Of a stretch of 64,000 bases of DNA, positions 24,755 to 32,835 are shown piece by piece. The first letter of the stretch is position 1. Each line of letters starts with the position of its first letter. This DNA comes from Leucobacter rhizosphaerae (lineage in GTDB: Bacteria; Actinomycetota; Actinomycetes; Actinomycetales; Microbacteriaceae): the NCBI RefSeq assembly GCF_022919175.1, contig NZ_CP095043.1, positions 1,178,001 to 1,242,000 of the forward strand. Direction: 5' to 3'. The notes under the pieces were generated by a model that was not told where the DNA came from, made no database searches, and was given only the letters and a program-made list of their open reading frames with translations. The position numbers and the translations under genes are program-made.

Positions 24755-25252
24755 ATGGCATTGCGATCCGACTGGTCCGAGGAGCTGTGCCCCGTCCGCC
24801 GCGGACTCGACGTGCTCGGCGACCCGTGGGTGCTGCTCATCATTCGCGACGTGCTGCACGGTCGGCACCGCTTCACCGACATGCGCGCGAATCTCGGGAT
24901 CTCCGATGCCGTGCTCAGCCGGCGCCTCGACGAGATGGTCGCGGCCGGATTGCTCCGCCGCGAGCCGTACCAGGAGGGCGGCCGGAGCCGAGACGAGTAC
25001 CACGCGACCGAGGCGGGGGCGGACCTCCTGCCCATCCTCCAGATGCTGGCCCTGTGGGGCGAGAAGCACACCGCCATGCCCGCGGGCGGCGAGCACATGG
25101 CGATGATCCACGAGCGCTGCGGCGAAGAGACGCTCACGGGCGAGCGCTGCAGTGCGTGCGGGCTGCCCCTCACCCCCGACGACATGGTGTGGGTGAAGCC
25201 CTGGTTGCAGGCCGAGCACCACCTGGTCGGGCCGGGAACAACCGCCGCCTGA
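24755..25252 (+). CDS. HxlR family transcriptional regulator
   Basis: A 165-residue protein with the HxlR winged-helix signature CPVRRGLDVLGDPWVLLIIRD and RFTDMRANLGISDAVLSRRL. C-terminally it has a CxxC (CSACGLPL) preceded by another Cys (ERCGEE), which might bind metal or sense oxidants. It is divergent from the MFS transporter and probably regulates it. Confidence 0.9.
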   Translation: MALRSDWSEELCPVRRGLDVLGDPWVLLIIRDVLHGRHRFTDMRANLGISDAVLSRRLDEMVAAGLLRREPYQEGGRSRDEYHATEAGADLLPILQMLALWGEKHTAMPAGGEHMAMIHERCGEETLTGERCSACGLPLTPDDMVWVKPWLQAEHHLVGPGTTAA

Positions 25253-25267
25253 CGGCACCCGCGGAGA

Positions 25268-25693
25268 CTACTGAGCGCGCAGGATCACGTGCCGCTCGCG
25301 CAGCTCCCGCTGCAGGGGCTTCGTGAGGCTCGCGAACACCAGATCGTAGGATGCCTCCACGAGTTCTGAAACGTGATCGAGCGGGAGGCTGGAGACCCCG
25401 AGCCGCACCGAGTTCCAGTGCCGCTTGTTCATGTGGTAGCCCGGGATCACCTCGGGATACGTCTGCCGCAGCGCCTCATTCTCGAGCGGGTCTCCCTTCA
25501 GCGTGAGCAGCTGCTCCCCGGAGTTCTCGCTGAAGAGACCAAAGATCTTGCCCTCCACCGAGAGCACACAGACGTCCCACTCCGGCTTCACGCCCGCCTC
25601 GGCTCCGGGGAAGTCGCGCGCGAGCGCCGTCAACCAGTCCGCGGTGACCCGCGCACTGCTGCTCGCTCGAGCCGCCGGCTCGGAGCTGCTCAC
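25268..25693 (-). CDS. MmcQ/YjbR family protein
   Basis: A 141-residue protein matching the YjbR fold (EWDVCVLSVEGKIFGLFSE, GYHMNKRHWNSVRL, LVEASYDLVFASL). YjbR proteins have a CyaY-like fold and are proposed to bind DNA; the role is unclear. Its start overlaps the stop of the upstream 25690-26076 gene by 4 bases, so the two are coupled. Confidence 0.85.
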   Translation of the reverse strand: MSSSEPAARASSSARVTADWLTALARDFPGAEAGVKPEWDVCVLSVEGKIFGLFSENSGEQLLTLKGDPLENEALRQTYPEVIPGYHMNKRHWNSVRLGVSSLPLDHVSELVEASYDLVFASLTKPLQRELRERHVILRAQ

Positions 25694-26076
25694 TGGAACT
25701 GCCCACGCACGGGGCCCGGCGCGTCCGCGAGCGGCCGGAGGCCGTCGTCCGCGGGGAAGGCGAGGCGGTAGCGCGGCAGATCCGCGGCCACGTCACCGTA
25801 GTCGTCCTCCTTCACCGTCACCCCGTCGGTCGAGACCTCCACGATGCGCACGCGCGCCCAATCCTCCGCCGACACCCGGTAGGCGTAGATGTCGGCGAGG
25901 TAGCCGATGCCGAGCTCCTCGAGCACTTCCTCGGCCGCGACCCAGTCGACCGGCTCTGCGGAGCGCGGCCGACCGAGGAGGTCGATCGGCACGAACCCCT
26001 CCCCCTCGGGCACGATCCACCCGACGAGCTCGCCGTCCTCACGACGGTGCGGGATCCAGGCCTCGGGAACGCTCAT
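25690..26076 (-). CDS. Hypothetical protein coupled to YjbR family gene
   Basis: A 128-residue acidic soluble protein (MSVPEAWIPHRREDGELVGW start; no signal peptide or membrane segments). It is not recognised. The ATG at 26076 is preferred over an in-frame start at 26106. A small mixed alpha/beta pattern is suggested (WVAAEEVLEELGIGYL helix, VRIVEVSTDGVTV strands). It overlaps the YjbR gene by 4 bases, which suggests a shared function. Confidence 0.7.
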   Translation of the reverse strand: MSVPEAWIPHRREDGELVGWIVPEGEGFVPIDLLGRPRSAEPVDWVAAEEVLEELGIGYLADIYAYRVSAEDWARVRIVEVSTDGVTVKEDDYGDVAADLPRYRLAFPADDGLRPLADAPGPVRGQFQ

Positions 26077-26115
26077 GCAGTTCAGCGTAACAGCGACAGC
26101 CGACACCGCCTCCGG

Positions 26116-26655
26116 TCACCGCGCCGACGCGGGCAGCCCGAAGATGCGGTCGAACACCCAGGTGTAGAGCAGCGTGAAGACGAGGAAGAACACGAGCAGC
26201 CCCGCCTCGATCGCGAGGGCCTCGAGGAAGCCGACGCCGAGCATCAGCGCCACCAACGGGATCGTGACGAGCAGCACCCCGCCCTCGTAACCGATGGCGT
26301 GGAGGGCACGGGATCGCGCACCGCGTCCGGTCGCCCCGAAGCGCCGCTCGAGCGCCTCGAAGATGGTGTTCCAGACGTAGTTCCACGCGGTCGCCACGGT
26401 GGAGACGAGGATCGCGGTGACGGTGGACGCGCCGCCGCCGTGGCCGAGCAGCCCTCTCAGCACGACGACGGTGAACAGCACGCTGAGCGACTCGTACCCG
26501 AGCACGAACACCACGCGCCGGAGCACCGGCCGCGCCTGGAAGAACCGTTCGTCGGCGTCGGTGGGGCGCGTGTGCGCCGGGTGGCCCACGGCGATGCTGC
26601 CGGTGGCGATGGACAGGGGCGCAGTGAGCTGCGCAGTGTGGCCTGAGGTGGTCAC
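26116..26655 (-). CDS. PACE (proteobacterial antimicrobial compound efflux) family transporter
   Basis: A 179-residue membrane protein with four membrane segments arranged as two similar halves (RRVVFVLGYESLSVLFTV and HAIGYEGGVLLVTIPLVAL; each followed by a second segment ending in WNYVWNTIFEALE or YTWVFDRIFG). This duplicated pattern is the bacterial transmembrane pair domain of PACE exporters such as AceI (chlorhexidine/biocide efflux). A GTG at 26655 with AGGAG 8 bases upstream is preferred; an ORF start at 26739 would add a basic non-membrane stretch. PACE genes are best known in proteobacteria but also occur in actinobacteria. Confidence 0.85.
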   Translation of the reverse strand: MTTSGHTAQLTAPLSIATGSIAVGHPAHTRPTDADERFFQARPVLRRVVFVLGYESLSVLFTVVVLRGLLGHGGGASTVTAILVSTVATAWNYVWNTIFEALERRFGATGRGARSRALHAIGYEGGVLLVTIPLVALMLGVGFLEALAIEAGLLVFFLVFTLLYTWVFDRIFGLPASAR

Positions 26656-26734
26656 GGGTATCACTCCTGGTGACCGACGCCGCGGAGGGGCTGGAATCGC
26701 CGTCCTCAACACACGCGAAAGCGCCGGTGTTTCG

Positions 26735-26780
26735 AGCATACATCAACGCTTTCAGTTGTCAAGACGAACTTCTGCAACTG
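26735..26780 (-). promoter_or_regulatory. Promoter and operator of the PACE gene
   Basis: On the minus strand TTGACA (26762-26757), a 16-bp spacer and TATGCT (26740-26735) form the best sigma-70 promoter in the window. CAGTTG (26753-26758) and CAACTG (26775-26780) are inverted arms around the -35, a candidate operator. The region is locally A/T-rich. Confidence 0.7.
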
Positions 26781-26811
26781 ATTCCGCACTATTGCCGACG
26801 GGAGCGGCTCG

Positions 26812-28275
26812 TCATGTGCCGCAGAACGTGCGATGCGGAGGCGCCCCCTCCGGCGGCCCCGCCGCGTACCGTTCGAGGCCCGCCCGCTCCTCGAACGGCC
26901 GCGCGAGCACCCCGGCGAGCCGCTCCACCAGCGACAGGTCGCCGTCACTCGCCGCGTCGAGCGCCTCGTCCACCAGGTGGTTGCGCGGAATGTAGATCGG
27001 GTTCACCGCGTCCATCCGCTCCGCGTCCGGCGTCAGGTCGAGCCAGCGCGCGACCCACTCGTCGAGGCCCAGGTCGGCGGCGGAGTGCTCGCCGAACCGG
27101 GCCGCGCCGCCGCGAGCGATGCCCCCGAGCGCCCGGAAGCTGCTCGTGAAATCGAGCCGATGCCGCTGCAGCGCGCCGAGGAACTCCCCCGCGAGCTCCG
27201 CGACCTCGCCAGAGGCGTGCCCGGATCCATCGGCGCCGCTCAGCCCGAGCTTCGCCGCCATTCCCGCGATCCACGCCGCTTCATAGGCGGGAGCGAACCC
27301 CTCGAGCACTTCAGTCGCGAGTGCCGTGGCGGCCGACTCGTCCTCGCTCAGCAGCGGCAGCAGCATCTCGGCGAGGCGCGTGAGGTTCCACAGCGTGATC
27401 GCCGGCTGGGTGCCGAAGGCGTAGCGGCCGGCGTGATCGATCGAGCTGAAGACCGCGGCGGGATCGTAGGCGTCGATGAACGCGCAGGGCCCGTAGTCGA
27501 TCGTCTGCCCCGAGATCGTCACGTTGTCGGTATTCAGCACCCCGTGCACGAATCCCAGCAGCATCCACGACGCCACGAGGCGGGCCTGCGCCGCGACGAC
27601 GTGACGGAGGAGCGCAAGCGCGGGATCCGGCGCCTCGACGGCCTCCGGGACATGTCGCGCGACCGCGAAGTCGACGAGGCGCCGCAGCAGCTCGAGGTCC
27701 CCCGTCGAGCGGGCGTACTGGAAGGTTCCGACCCGCAGGTGACTGTCGGCGACCCGCACGAGCACGGCGCCGGGCAGGGCGTCGTCCCGGATCACCCGCC
27801 GTCCGGTCGCGATGACCGCGAGCGCCCGGGTGGTCGGCACCCCCAGGGCGTGCATGGCCTCACCCATGAGCGACTCGCGAAGCATCGGACCGACCGCCGC
27901 GCGCCCGTCGGCGCGCGCGAGCGGCGTCTTGCCGGAGCCCTTCAGGTGGAGATCTCGCAGCCGGCCGTCGGATCCCCGCCGCTCCCCGAGCAGCAGGGCC
28001 CGGCCGTCACCGAGGCGGGAGACGTAACTGCCGAACTGGTGGCCGGCGTACAGCTGCGCGACGGGATGCGCCGCGTCATCGAGCTCCGTTCCGAGGAGGA
28101 AGCGGATGCCGCGGTCGCTGCGCAGCGCCACGGGATCGAAGCCCAGATCGCGGGCGAGCGGTTCGGACAGCATCAGCAACTCCGGCTGCAGCGGCGCTTC
28201 GGCCTGCCACGGCACCGACAGCTCGGGGAGCAGCCGCGCGAAGTCGTCACTCAGCGGGTACACGGTCCTCCTCAC
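26812..28275 (-). CDS. selO: SelO/YdiU protein adenylyltransferase
   Basis: A 487-residue pseudokinase-fold enzyme that transfers AMP to Ser/Thr/Tyr of target proteins (family knowledge). Visible SelO motifs are QLYAGHQFGSYVSRLGDGRA, LHLKGSGKTPLARADGRAA, LRESLMGEAMHALGVPTTRA, GFVHGVLNTDN and DYGPCAFIDAYDP. The C-terminus ends FCGT, with a Cys at the place where eukaryotic SelO carries selenocysteine. Length is typical. Its first 29 bases overlap the end of the alpha/beta hydrolase gene, so the two are cotranscribed. SelO is linked to oxidative stress and redox control. Confidence 0.93.
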   Translation of the reverse strand: MRRTVYPLSDDFARLLPELSVPWQAEAPLQPELLMLSEPLARDLGFDPVALRSDRGIRFLLGTELDDAAHPVAQLYAGHQFGSYVSRLGDGRALLLGERRGSDGRLRDLHLKGSGKTPLARADGRAAVGPMLRESLMGEAMHALGVPTTRALAVIATGRRVIRDDALPGAVLVRVADSHLRVGTFQYARSTGDLELLRRLVDFAVARHVPEAVEAPDPALALLRHVVAAQARLVASWMLLGFVHGVLNTDNVTISGQTIDYGPCAFIDAYDPAAVFSSIDHAGRYAFGTQPAITLWNLTRLAEMLLPLLSEDESAATALATEVLEGFAPAYEAAWIAGMAAKLGLSGADGSGHASGEVAELAGEFLGALQRHRLDFTSSFRALGGIARGGAARFGEHSAADLGLDEWVARWLDLTPDAERMDAVNPIYIPRNHLVDEALDAASDGDLSLVERLAGVLARPFEERAGLERYAAGPPEGAPPHRTFCGT

Positions 28276-29164
28276 TCCGCACGGCCTCGCCGACCCGGGC
28301 CACGATCTCGGCCCGGGCGTCGCGCCCGATCGACGTCGGCAGCAGCGGATACACGTGCACCTGCCCCGCGCGCTCGTGGAGGGTCACGTCGACGCCCGCC
28401 GCCGCCGCTCGCTCGACGAGGACGTGCGCATCGGGGTTGAGCACGTCGCGCACGCCGGTGTAGACGTCGAGGGGCCCGAGATCCGAGAAGTCGCCGAAGA
28501 GCGGACTGACCGCGGGATCCGTGAGCGGCAGATCGCCGCGCCACGCATCGGCGAGCACCTTGCCCCCGGGCACCGCCAGCCACGGGTCGCTCGGCTGCAC
28601 GTCGGGGATCCGCGGGTTGCTCCAGGTCAGATCGAGAGCCGGCGAAATCACGATCGTGCGGGGTGAGACCACGCCGCGATCCCGCAGCTCGAACGCCGCG
28701 GACAGCACGATCTGCCCACCCGCGGAGTCGCCGGCCAGCACCACCGACCCGTGGTCGTGCGCCGCCTGCATCGCGAGCTCGACGACGCCGTCTCGGACCT
28801 CCAGCGCGGAGCCGAACGGGATCAGCGGGTAGATCGGCACGATGACGGTCGTGCGCGCATCGGCGGCGATGTCGGCGATCAGCCGCCAGTGCGGGCCGGC
28901 GATCTCGTTGACCCAGCCGCCGCCGTGCGCGTAGACGACGCTGCCGACCGGGGTCGCGGTGACGGGGGCGACGGTGTACACCGGCCAGCCGGTGCGCCGA
29001 TCGACCGACACCCGGACATCGGAGCGCAGCCGCGGCGGGGCGAAGGATCGCGGACGGATCTCCCGCTCCGCGATCCGCTGCTCCGCACCGGCGCTCGTGA
29101 CGAAGGCGCGGTTCGCGCGCATGACTTTCAGCAGTGCGGGCACGGCCCAATTCGGCAGGATCAC
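28247..29164 (-). CDS. Alpha/beta hydrolase (hormone-sensitive-lipase type esterase)
   Basis: A 305-residue esterase. The oxyanion motif HGGGW is near residue 80, the nucleophile elbow GDSAGG is near residue 145, and likely Asp and His of the triad are in DVLNPDAHV and GQVHVYPLLP. This fits the HSL/Est family. The gene overlaps the start of selO by 29 bases and is the first gene of that pair, divergent from the MMPL transporter. Confidence 0.88.
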   Translation of the reverse strand: MILPNWAVPALLKVMRANRAFVTSAGAEQRIAEREIRPRSFAPPRLRSDVRVSVDRRTGWPVYTVAPVTATPVGSVVYAHGGGWVNEIAGPHWRLIADIAADARTTVIVPIYPLIPFGSALEVRDGVVELAMQAAHDHGSVVLAGDSAGGQIVLSAAFELRDRGVVSPRTIVISPALDLTWSNPRIPDVQPSDPWLAVPGGKVLADAWRGDLPLTDPAVSPLFGDFSDLGPLDVYTGVRDVLNPDAHVLVERAAAAGVDVTLHERAGQVHVYPLLPTSIGRDARAEIVARVGEAVRSEEDRVPAE

Positions 29165-29375
29165 GCATCTCCCCCGTTCTCGCCGCTCCCCGCGGCGTCC
29201 CTTTCACTGTAGGCGCTGCGGTGATGCATCGGGTGGGAAGTGCGGGATCGGAGCCCGCCGCGCGGCTCTCGCAGTTCACGCGGTCGGATCCGGGCAGGTT
29301 CGGCCGCGTGACGCGCAGCATCCGCGTGACGGGCCCGACTCGGCGCTCATCCCGCTCGCAATCGAGATCGCTTCC

Positions 29376-29405
29376 TGCTACATTTAACTAGCTTATCTAG
29401 CTAAA
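29376..29405 (+). promoter_or_regulatory. Extended -10 promoter with palindromic operator before the MMPL gene
   Basis: TGC-TACATT (29376-29384) is an extended -10 element. It is overlapped by an inverted repeat at 29383-29405: arms TTTAACTAG and CTAGCTAAA match at 8 of 9 positions around a 5-bp centre. The A/T-rich palindrome is of the kind bound by MarR or TetR repressors and would block the promoter. Confidence 0.5.
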
Positions 29406-29430
29406 TCTCGGCACCGCGAAGGGGATGCAG

Positions 29431-31803
29431 ATGAACGAGCGCACCAGAGGCGATCGCAGGAACACAGGTTCCACGGCACCCGCGGATTCGGCACCCCGCG
29501 ATCCCGCGTCCGACGATCCCGCCTCCCACCCCGCGCACGCCGCACAGGCCCCGCGCACCGCGCCCGCACCGTCGGGCAGGACGGGGCCGCGGTGGCTCCG
29601 GATTCTCCTCCCCGCCGTGCTCATCATCGTGTGGGTGACCATCGCCGGCATGGGCGGTCCGCTCTTCGGCAAGATCGACGAGGTGTCGTCGAACGACCAG
29701 ACCTCGTACCTGCCGGAGTCCGCCGACGCCACCGCGGTGCAGGGCGCCCTCGGCGACTTCCTGGGCGACGATCAGATCCCCGCGATCGTCGTGTTCTCCT
29801 CCGACACGACGCTCGACGACCAGCAGCTGGAGTCGATCACCGCGGCGGTCGAGGACGCCTCCTCGATCCCCGGGATCGAGAGCGACGTCTCGCCCGTCAT
29901 CCCCTCCGAGGACGGGCTGGCGGCGCAGGTGTTCGTGCCGATCGACGCGGAGGCCGAGGTGGCCGACGCGGTGCGCGAGCTGGGCGACGAACTGCGCGAC
30001 ACCGCTCCGAGCGGCGTCGCCGTGCACGTCACGGGGCCCGCGGGATTCACCGCCGACCTCGTCGCCGGTTTCGCCGGCATCGACGGCATCCTGCTGCTCG
30101 TCGCCCTGCTGGCGGTCTTCGTGATCCTGATCTTCGTCTACCGCTCGCTGCTGCTCCCGGTGGTGGTGCTCGCGACGAGCCTCTTCGCGCTGTGCGTCGC
30201 ACTCTTCACGGTCTGGCACCTCGCCGACGCCGGGGTGCTGCTCCTCAGCGGGCAGACTCAGGGCATCCTCTTCATCCTGGTGATCGGCGCGGCCACCGAC
30301 TACTCCCTGCTGCTCGTCGCCCGGTTCCGCGAGGAGCTGCGCGTGACGCACGACAAGGGCGCCGCCGTGCTCGCCGCGATCAAGGGGTCGTTCGAACCCA
30401 TCCTCGCGTCGGGCGGCACCGTCATCGCGGGCCTCCTCTGCCTGCTCCTCAGCGACCTGAAGTCGAACAGCACGCTCGGCCCGGTCGCCTCGATCGGCAT
30501 CGTCTTCTCGATGCTGGCGGCACTGACCCTGCTGCCCGCGCTGCTCTTCGCGTTCGGTCGCGCCGCCTACTGGCCGCGCCGGCCGCACTACGAGCCCGAG
30601 CTCGTGGCGGAGGAGAACGGCATGCCCTCGAAGGGGCTGTGGCACTGGCTGGCCGGGGTGATCCGGAAGCGCCACCGCCCGATCTGGATCATCACCACGA
30701 TCGTGCTCGCGATCGGGGCCGTCGGCGTGACGCAGCTGAACGCGCAGGGCGTACCGCAGTCGGACCTCGTGATCGGGCAGTCCGAGGCGCGCGACGGCCA
30801 GGCCGTGCTGGGCGAGCACTTCCCCGGAGGCTCCGGCAGCCCGGCCTACGTGCTCGCCGACGAGGACTCGCTGCAGGAGACCGCGGACACGCTGCTCGAC
30901 CACGCGGGCATCGACAGTGTCTCGGTCACGAGCGAGGATTCGCCGAGCGGCAGCGCGCCGGTCACCGCGGACGGCGTGCAGCCCCTCGGGCCTCCCGGCA
31001 CGCCGGCGCCCGAGCCGACCGTCCGCGACGGCAAGGTGCTGCTGCAGGCCACCCTGTCGGACGCCGCGGACTCCGATGCCGCCGCCGAGACTGTGACGAG
31101 CCTGCGCTCCGAGCTCTCCGGCACCGGCGCCATCGTGGGCGGCGTGACGGCGACGTCGGTGGACACGAACCAGGCCTCGATCCACGATCGCAACCTGATC
31201 ATCCCGCTGATCCTCGTCGTGATCCTGCTCATCCTGATGCTGCTGCTGCGCTCGATCGTCGCCCCGGTGCTGCTGATCCTCACCACGGTGCTGTCCTTCG
31301 GCACCGCGCTCGGGGTCGCCGCCCTCGTCTTCAACGGGATCTTCCAGTTCCCGGGTGCGGATCCGGCGGTGCCGCTCTACAGCTTCGTGTTCCTGGTCGC
31401 GCTCGGGATCGACTACAACATCTTCCTCATGACCCGTGTGCGCGAGGAGTCGAAGCTCCACGGCACCCGCGAGGGGATCCTGCGCGGCCTCACGATCACC
31501 GGCGGCGTCATCACCTCGGCCGGCCTCGTGCTCGCGGCGACCTTCGCGGCGCTGTCGATCATCCCGATCCTGTTCCTCGTGCAGATCGCGTTCATCGTCG
31601 CGTTCGGTGTGCTGCTCGACACCTTCATCGTGCGCTCGCTCCTGGTCCCCGCGCTCACGACCGACATCGGCCGTGCGATCTGGTGGCCCTCGAAGCTGGG
31701 TCGGAAGGACGCGGAACCGGCCGCGCTGTCGGGCGGGCACCGCGCGCCCGCGCACGCCGACGCGAGCGGCGCTGCGAGCGGAGCAACACACACCGACGCG
31801 TGA
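29431..31803 (+). CDS. MMPL family RND transporter
   Basis: A 790-residue protein with the duplicated MMPL architecture: one N-terminal membrane segment, a ~150-residue outer loop domain, five or six segments, then the pattern again. The proton-relay Asp-Tyr pairs of MmpL transporters are visible in GAATDYSLLLVARF and LGIDYNIFLMTRV. A disordered Pro/Ser-rich N-terminus and an Ala/His-rich C-terminus flank the core. GAAGGGG about 7 bases upstream favours the ATG at 29431 over 29425. Family members export lipids, siderophores or drugs. Confidence 0.9.
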   Translation: MNERTRGDRRNTGSTAPADSAPRDPASDDPASHPAHAAQAPRTAPAPSGRTGPRWLRILLPAVLIIVWVTIAGMGGPLFGKIDEVSSNDQTSYLPESADATAVQGALGDFLGDDQIPAIVVFSSDTTLDDQQLESITAAVEDASSIPGIESDVSPVIPSEDGLAAQVFVPIDAEAEVADAVRELGDELRDTAPSGVAVHVTGPAGFTADLVAGFAGIDGILLLVALLAVFVILIFVYRSLLLPVVVLATSLFALCVALFTVWHLADAGVLLLSGQTQGILFILVIGAATDYSLLLVARFREELRVTHDKGAAVLAAIKGSFEPILASGGTVIAGLLCLLLSDLKSNSTLGPVASIGIVFSMLAALTLLPALLFAFGRAAYWPRRPHYEPELVAEENGMPSKGLWHWLAGVIRKRHRPIWIITTIVLAIGAVGVTQLNAQGVPQSDLVIGQSEARDGQAVLGEHFPGGSGSPAYVLADEDSLQETADTLLDHAGIDSVSVTSEDSPSGSAPVTADGVQPLGPPGTPAPEPTVRDGKVLLQATLSDAADSDAAAETVTSLRSELSGTGAIVGGVTATSVDTNQASIHDRNLIIPLILVVILLILMLLLRSIVAPVLLILTTVLSFGTALGVAALVFNGIFQFPGADPAVPLYSFVFLVALGIDYNIFLMTRVREESKLHGTREGILRGLTITGGVITSAGLVLAATFAALSIIPILFLVQIAFIVAFGVLLDTFIVRSLLVPALTTDIGRAIWWPSKLGRKDAEPAALSGGHRAPAHADASGAASGATHTDA

Positions 31804-31837
31804 GAGACTCGAGGCACCGAGAGAAGCGGAGCACAGC

Positions 31838-32743
31838 ATGACCGCAGCACACGTCGTGGTCGCCGGGGCCTCGGGCCTCATCGGCGGCGCGCTGACCTGG
31901 TCGCTCCGCGCGGACGGGGTGCGGGTCACCCGGCTCGTGCGGCGGCCCGCGCAGGCCCCGGACGAGGTGGAGTGGCTCACCGACGACGCGCCGCTGGACC
32001 CGGACGTGCTCGCCGGGGCCGATGCCGTGGTCGCGCTCAACGGCGCGAGCATCGGCCGACTGCCCTGGACCCCGGGGTACCGGGGCACCCTGCGCTCGTC
32101 TCGGCTCGCGCCCACACGCACGCTCGCCGCCGCACTCCGCGAACTCTGCACCGACGCCCCGGCGTTCCTGTCGGCCTCGGCGACGGGCTTCTACGGCGAT
32201 CGCCCCGGCGAGCGCCTCACCGAGGCGAGCACCCCCGGCGACACCTTCCTCGCGGAGCTCTGCGTCGAGTGGGAGCGCGCCGCGCGCGAGGCGGGCCCCG
32301 GCACTCGCGTTGTGCTGCTCCGCACGGCACCGCTCCTGCACCGGCAGGGGGTCCTGAAGCCCCTCGTCGCCCTCACGCAACTGGGGGTGAGCGGCCCGCT
32401 CGGGCGGGGCACGCAGGTGTGGCCCTGGATCTCGCTCGACGACGAGGTCCGCGCGATCCGGCACCTCATCGACCACCCGGTCTCGGGGCCGGTCAACCTG
32501 GCCGGTCCGACCCGGGCCACCGCCTCGGAGATCGGCCGCGCTCTCGCGTCGCAGATGCACCGCCCCTTCCTCCTCCCCGCGCCGGCCTGGGCACTCCGCC
32601 TCGGCCTCGGCCGCGACGCCGCCGACTCGCTGCTGCTCCCCGACGCCGATGCCGCGCCGACCGCGCTCGAGGCCTCGGGCTTCACCTTCCAGCACCCCAC
32701 GGCCGGTTCGGCGATCGCCGCGGCACTCGCCGAACCGCGGTAA
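31838..32743 (+). CDS. TIGR01777 family epimerase (SDR39U1-like)
   Basis: A 301-residue extended-SDR protein. It has the cofactor motif VVAGASGLIGGAL at residues 6-18, the LNGASI motif, SASATGFYGDRPGERLTEAS, and a C-terminal DUF1731-like segment (LPAPAWALRLGLGRDAADSLLL). This matches the TIGR01777/SDR39U1 nucleoside-diphosphate-sugar-epimerase-like family. The function is unknown; it follows the MMPL gene after 34 bases and may be cotranscribed. Confidence 0.9.
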   Translation: MTAAHVVVAGASGLIGGALTWSLRADGVRVTRLVRRPAQAPDEVEWLTDDAPLDPDVLAGADAVVALNGASIGRLPWTPGYRGTLRSSRLAPTRTLAAALRELCTDAPAFLSASATGFYGDRPGERLTEASTPGDTFLAELCVEWERAAREAGPGTRVVLLRTAPLLHRQGVLKPLVALTQLGVSGPLGRGTQVWPWISLDDEVRAIRHLIDHPVSGPVNLAGPTRATASEIGRALASQMHRPFLLPAPAWALRLGLGRDAADSLLLPDADAAPTALEASGFTFQHPTAGSAIAAALAEPR

Positions 32744-32835
32744 CGCGCGCGGCGCGCACCCGTCGCGCGCCGATCCGCGCCCGTGAGTAGGATGATCAAC
32801 GTTCGACATCGGAACTCACAGGGGAGACCACCGCT

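Noticed and set aside
29401..32151. A 916-codon frame antisense to the MMPL and epimerase genes
   Set aside because: Low-complexity charged translation without family motifs; the rightward MMPL gene explains the region.
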